This document shows, one piece after another, positions 5,890 to 8,555 of a stretch of DNA of 8,555 bases. The notes beneath the pieces are model-generated. The model did not search any database and had not been told where the DNA came from. It saw only the letters and a program-made list of their open reading frames with translations. Positions within the stretch are counted from its first letter, which is position 1. Each line of letters opens with the position of its first letter. Both the position numbers and the translations under genes were made by a program. Origin of the DNA: JBEKVE01 sp049514335 (GTDB lineage: Bacteria; Actinomycetota; Acidimicrobiia; Acidimicrobiales; UBA8190); the NCBI GenBank assembly GCA_049514335.1, contig JBEKVE010000129.1, forward strand, positions 1 to 8,555. Reading direction: 5' to 3'.

Positions 5890-7176
5890 TCAGGCGGCGC
5901 TGTCGGGCGGCGGCGCGCCGGGCCGGCTGTCGGCCACCACGACGAGCCGATGCGGACTGCGCCGGCGCCGCTTGAGGCCCATGACGCCGCCGAGAACGAG
6001 CAGCCCTCCCGCCGGCAGCAAGATGGCAAGAGGGGCTTCGGGTGTCTGCGCCGAGAACACGGGCTGCCAGTCGGGCTGGCTGTTCACGGGGGAGCCGTTC
6101 GTGAGCGTGAGATCGGTGGCGCTCGAGTTCGAGTTCCCGAGTTGGTTGAGCTCGTAGTCCTCGACCTGGGTGCCGTCCTCCACCACGGGCTGGGTGTAGG
6201 TGATCTGGTTGCCGTCGGGAGAGAAGGCCGGTTGGGTGTCAGAGGTCTTGCCCGCCCCCACCAGGCCCGGCCACAGCGGGGTGACCGCGGGCGGTGCGTC
6301 GGTGAGGTCCATCGTCCACAGGGTGTGGCCCCCGCCACGGGTCGAGTCGAAGATGAGATTGGCGTTGTGCCCGCCCACCTGTGTCCCCGTGGTGCCGATG
6401 CCGATGGGATTCCAGTCGGGATCGGCGTCAGCGGCGTTGGTGATGCCGTCACCGGCGGGTGCGGTGGCCTCCGCCGACAGGTCGGTGTCGGTCAAGGTAC
6501 CCGGCGACGGACAGGGATTGGTGCCCGTCGAAGTGGGAATCCCGCTCAACAGATGCAGATGGTTGTCGCCTCCGACGAAGATCAGCTTGGAGGGATCCGA
6601 CGGGTCGAACACGGCACGGCTGTCGGCGCCGTTGTCGGTGGAGGCGGGGGCGAGGCCCTCGGGCGGTGCATAGAGGAGACACACCGACGAGGGCCCCTTC
6701 GACGCGTACAGCGTGTAGAGCGCGGTGTTGTCTCGGTTGAACACGACGGTCTCGCCGTCGGAGGCGACCGACGGGGCATAGTCGTCGTGGGTCTCGGACC
6801 CCGACACCTGGGACAGCTCGGTGGGCAGCGAGATGCCCGACGAGGGGATGGAGTAGATGGCCCAGAAGCCGTCGCTGGCGCTCGAGTAGTAGACGGTGTT
6901 GCCATCGGGGGAGTAGAAGGGCTCGGCGTCCGGGGAGCCGTTTGTGAGCTGTGAGGTGTTCTTCTCGTCGCCGAGGGTCGTGCCCAGGCCGGAGCCCTCG
7001 GCGTTCACCTGGTAGATGGCGACATCGTTGTTGCGGGTCGACACAAAGGCGATATTGCCGTTCGATCCGGGGAAGGCGGCACCGGCGGGCGTGGCGGCTG
7101 TCCACCACACTCCGCTCAACAAACCTGCCGCCCCGAGGCAGACGAGCACCCGGGGAAGCGACAGTCCTTGCCGCAT
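5890..7176 (-). CDS. Second secreted PD40/TolB-like beta-propeller with C-terminal anchor
   Basis: From the ATG at 7176 the protein has 428 residues; the ATG three codons upstream at 7185 overlaps the likely -10 hexamer, so I prefer the shorter form. The signal peptide ends TPAGA (about residue 33) and the mature protein begins AFPGSNGNIAF, like the first propeller. PD40-type strands include AEPFYSPDGNTVYY, YAPSVASDGETVVF, SRAVFDPSDPSKLIF, TQPAFSPDGNQITY and SQPDWQPVF. A few carry SPDGN, the classic TolB repeat. The C-terminal part has AQTPEAPL (about 376-383), a hydrophobic segment and RRRR at 403-406, followed by 22 more residues that would face the cytoplasm. Outside the two ends it has diverged widely from the first propeller. 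A structural binding or sensing role at the cell surface is likely; no enzyme motif is seen. Confidence 0.85.
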   Translation of the reverse strand: MRQGLSLPRVLVCLGAAGLLSGVWWTAATPAGAAFPGSNGNIAFVSTRNNDVAIYQVNAEGSGLGTTLGDEKNTSQLTNGSPDAEPFYSPDGNTVYYSSASDGFWAIYSIPSSGISLPTELSQVSGSETHDDYAPSVASDGETVVFNRDNTALYTLYASKGPSSVCLLYAPPEGLAPASTDNGADSRAVFDPSDPSKLIFVGGDNHLHLLSGIPTSTGTNPCPSPGTLTDTDLSAEATAPAGDGITNAADADPDWNPIGIGTTGTQVGGHNANLIFDSTRGGGHTLWTMDLTDAPPAVTPLWPGLVGAGKTSDTQPAFSPDGNQITYTQPVVEDGTQVEDYELNQLGNSNSSATDLTLTNGSPVNSQPDWQPVFSAQTPEAPLAILLPAGGLLVLGGVMGLKRRRRSPHRLVVVADSRPGAPPPDSAA

Positions 7177-7183
7177 GCCTTGC

Positions 7184-7189
7184 ATGGTA
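7184..7189 (-). promoter_or_regulatory. Candidate -10 hexamer TACCAT for the second propeller gene
   Basis: TACCAT on the minus strand fits TANNNT and is separated by exactly 7 bases (GCAAGGC) from the ATG at 7176. This predicts a leaderless transcript that begins at that ATG. It lies 11 bases after the nearest TCAC unit (7201-7206), close to the 10-base spacing seen at the GH26-phosphoesterase gene. Confidence 0.45.
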
Positions 7190-7200
7190 CGGGTCTCATC

Positions 7201-7266
7201 GTGACGGTCAAAGGCGTGATTGATGAACCTTGTGCTTCGTGATCGCGAACTTCACGCGACGACTCC
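7201..7266 (-). promoter_or_regulatory. Degenerate 11-bp-register operator upstream of the second propeller gene
   Basis: On the plus strand, positions 7201, 7223, 7245 and 7256 begin GTGACG, ATGAAC, GCGAAC and GCGACG; the two units between (7212, 7234) do not match. All four share one 11-bp register, with TCAC-like cores on the gene's coding strand as in the other arrays. TCGCGAACTTC at 7243-7253 is, on the minus strand, identical to an 11-mer in the other propeller's array (3626-3636). Support is weaker than for the two main arrays. Confidence 0.4.
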
Positions 7267-7358
7267 CCGCCGGTGGGAGCAACAACACTTTCCGTCGCCG
7301 GTGCGCATGCCGCCCGCCCCGTCGATCACGCACGAACGCCACCTCTGGAGGTCCCTGG

Positions 7359-7391
7359 GTTAACGGTCGGTGACAGAAGCGTGACAAGCCA
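7359..7391. promoter_or_regulatory. Three-unit 11-bp direct repeat in the divergent region
   Basis: The units GTTAACGGTCG, GTGACAGAAGC and GTGACAAGCCA follow each other without gaps. Two have TGTCAC on the minus strand, as in one unit of the array at 3464-3540. The array points toward the second propeller gene but lies 170 bp from it, and only about 30 bp from the gene at 7418, which it could control from the opposite direction. The remaining 7267-7358 stretch shows nothing else that I can support. Confidence 0.45.
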
Positions 7392-7417
7392 ATCTGAGGC
7401 TTGACGTCTACGTCCTC

Positions 7418-8215
7418 ATGGCCCACTCTTCGCACGTGCTCAACGCCCCGCCGCCTCCACCCACGGCGACGACGACGGCCGGTGGGACCCTGCAGGGCTG
7501 GTCCATGTCCCAGGACCAGTCGGGGTCCGGCTACGGCGCAGAAACGACGCCGCCTCCTCCTGTGCCTGCATCTCCGGTGCCGGCTCCGGGAGCACTCAGG
7601 ATCAAGGAGCGCCGGTCGTGGCAGACGTGGCAGCTGGGCGTGGCCGTCCTCGCCGCCGCCGTGATCGGCATGCTCATCGGCAACGCCTTCGCCGGCGGGG
7701 GAACATCCGCCGCCACCAGTGACACGGCCGGACACACGACCGGCACCCTTCCCGCCGAAGGGGCGGGGTCGACGACCGGGGCGAGCACTCCGGGCGCCAC
7801 GGGCGCGGCGGGAACCACGGCCACCACAGCCCCGCCGTCGTCGGCGACGACGGCCCCAGCCACCGCCGCGGGCTCGTCTTCGGCCACCACCGCGCCGGCG
7901 CCCACCGGCCCGCTCGTCGTTCTGCTCGGACCCCATCAGGCGGCAGGCACCTGGACGAGCACCCCCTTCACCGTGGCCGCCGGGACCTGGAACATCGGAT
8001 GGGCGTTCCGGTGCACCCCTGCGCCGGCGTCGGGCCCGTCCCTGCAGATCTTCGTCGTCCCTTCGGGGGGAAGTCCCGGATCGACCCCGGCCGTGACCGA
8101 GATCGGCGCGTCGGGTCAGTCCGTGACGACCCAGACGGCTTCAGGAACAGAGGATCTGGTCGTGAAGGCCCCCGCCACGTGCGAGTGGGCCGTCAAGGTG
8201 ACCGGCCAGCAGTAG
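7418..8215 (+). CDS. Single-pass membrane protein with Thr/Ala linker and small extracytoplasmic C-terminal domain, function unknown
   Basis: The 265-residue product has a Pro-rich cytoplasmic N-terminus (with PPPPP at 11-15 and PPPPVP at 45-50), basic residues RIKERR at 61-66, and one membrane segment at about 71-92. A low-complexity Thr/Ala/Ser/Gly linker follows (93-163). The final 100 residues form a compact domain with alternating beta-rich stretches, including TWNIGWAFRC and CEWAVKV, and two cysteines (Cys199, Cys255) that may form a disulfide. Architectures of this kind, with a Pro-rich N-terminus, one helix and a C-terminal W...C...CxWxVxV domain, are common among uncharacterised actinobacterial proteins; I cannot name the family with confidence. 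The start is uncertain: the ATG at 7418 has no ribosome binding site, while the ATG at 7506 follows an AGGG 7 bases upstream. Confidence 0.75.
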   Translation: MAHSSHVLNAPPPPPTATTTAGGTLQGWSMSQDQSGSGYGAETTPPPPVPASPVPAPGALRIKERRSWQTWQLGVAVLAAAVIGMLIGNAFAGGGTSAATSDTAGHTTGTLPAEGAGSTTGASTPGATGAAGTTATTAPPSSATTAPATAAGSSSATTAPAPTGPLVVLLGPHQAAGTWTSTPFTVAAGTWNIGWAFRCTPAPASGPSLQIFVVPSGGSPGSTPAVTEIGASGQSVTTQTASGTEDLVVKAPATCEWAVKVTGQQ

Positions 8216-8249
8216 CTGCCTAGCCGCCAGGCGAGACAGCAGGGGACGC

Positions 8250-8555
8250 TCAGGTGGGCGGGTCGCCCAGGTTGTCGCCCGGCACCGCGCCGTTTGCCTC
8301 CGCCTCAGCCCACAAGCGCGCCAGCTTTTCGTCGAGCTCGGCGAAGTAGTCGTAGTCGCGCTTGGTGGCGCGCACCGAAGTGTGATGGCCGGCGGTGGCG
8401 ACGTTGGGGGCGAGGCCGGTCAGGACCGAAGGGTCCTGGTCCTGCACGGCTGGAGCCGCGGCACTCACGGCGGGCACGGGTGCAGCCGGAGGTACCGGTG
8501 AGGGCAGAGGGGCCGCCCGCGTGGGGACGACCGTGGTGGGTGGCGAAGGTGCGCT
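8250..8555 (-). CDS. C-terminal end of a Pro/Ala-rich protein, partial at right edge
   Basis: The minus-strand frame is open from the window edge to the TGA at 8250, giving 101 residues without a required start, so a larger gene probably enters from the right. A GTG at 8477 is an internal codon that could also serve as a start for a 75-residue product. The first half is rich in Pro, Ala and Thr (SAPSPPTTVVPTRAAPLPSP), like the linkers of the other surface proteins here. The end contains a predicted charged helix, KRDYDYFAELDEKLARLWAEAEAN. I do not recognise the family. It converges with the gene ending at 8215, 34 bases away. Confidence 0.6.
   Translation of the reverse strand, partial: SAPSPPTTVVPTRAAPLPSPVPPAAPVPAVSAAAPAVQDQDPSVLTGLAPNVATAGHHTSVRATKRDYDYFAELDEKLARLWAEAEANGAVPGDNLGDPPT
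8255..8269. terminator. Small hairpin between the convergent genes
   Basis: TGGCG-type arms (TGGGCG at 8255-8260 and CGCCCA at 8264-8269) pair perfectly over a 3-base loop. The hairpin lies 39 bases after the stop of the plus-strand gene and within the last codons of the minus-strand gene. It could terminate the plus-strand transcript, but the stem is short and no T-run follows. Confidence 0.3.

Noticed and set aside
5004..5975. 323-residue plus-strand frame across the response regulator gene
   Set aside because: It overlaps the response regulator in another frame, is almost only Arg, Ala, Gly and Pro, and lacks motifs; the regulator frame has all family residues.
7208..7936. 242-residue minus-strand frame opposite the membrane protein gene
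   Set aside because: Arg/Gly-rich composition, no motifs, and it crosses the divergent promoter region.

Overview
The window is GC-rich DNA with actinobacterial features: GC-rich third codon positions, GTG starts, and long Thr/Pro/Ala linkers in exported proteins. It also has single-spanning surface proteins ending in Arg-rich tails and TANNNT -10 elements placed right against start codons. The Thr-Pro linkers and the propeller proteins suggest Acidimicrobiia or a relative, but that placement is inference. There are no RNA genes, mobile elements or CRISPR arrays.

Layout, left to right. (1) 1-457, minus: N-terminal 152 residues of a GH38 alpha-mannosidase that runs off the left edge. (2) 593-3439, minus: a large modular surface protein with an N-terminal membrane segment or signal, a GH26-like glycosidase domain, a Thr/Pro linker, a phosphoesterase domain, a second Thr/Pro linker, an Ig-like domain and a C-terminal membrane anchor. 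A hairpin lies over its stop codon. (3) 3440-3712: a divergent intergenic region with two tandem arrays of 11-bp TTCAC-type units, one facing each gene. (4) 3713-5029, plus: a secreted, C-terminally anchored PD40/TolB-like beta-propeller, overlapping by ATGA with (5) 5026-5850, plus: an OmpR/PhoB-family response regulator with no kinase in the window. (6) 5890-7176, minus: a second propeller that shares its mature N-terminus and C-terminal anchor motif with the first. (7) 7177-7417: a divergent region with further 11-bp-spaced GTGA/TCAC units. (8) 7418-8215, plus: a single-pass membrane protein with a small extracytoplasmic C-terminal domain. (9) 8250-8555, minus: the C-terminal 101 residues of a Pro/Ala-rich protein that enters from the right edge.

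The main result is regulatory. Upstream of the glycosidase-phosphoesterase gene, seven consecutive 11-bp units run toward the gene, and five of them end in TCAC on its coding strand. The propeller-regulator operon has a similar array of at least five units in the opposite direction. These look like PHO boxes (PhoP/PhoB/RegX3-type direct repeats), and an OmpR-family regulator, the class that binds such repeats, is encoded in one of the controlled operons. In three genes the array, a TANNNT-like hexamer and the start codon keep nearly constant spacing, which suggests leaderless transcripts. My working model is a locally regulated, probably phosphate-responsive cell-surface module: a glycosidase fused to a phosphoesterase that could release phosphate from a phosphorylated glycan, with propeller proteins as surface binding or sensing partners. 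The array geometry is read from the sequence; the physiology is inference.
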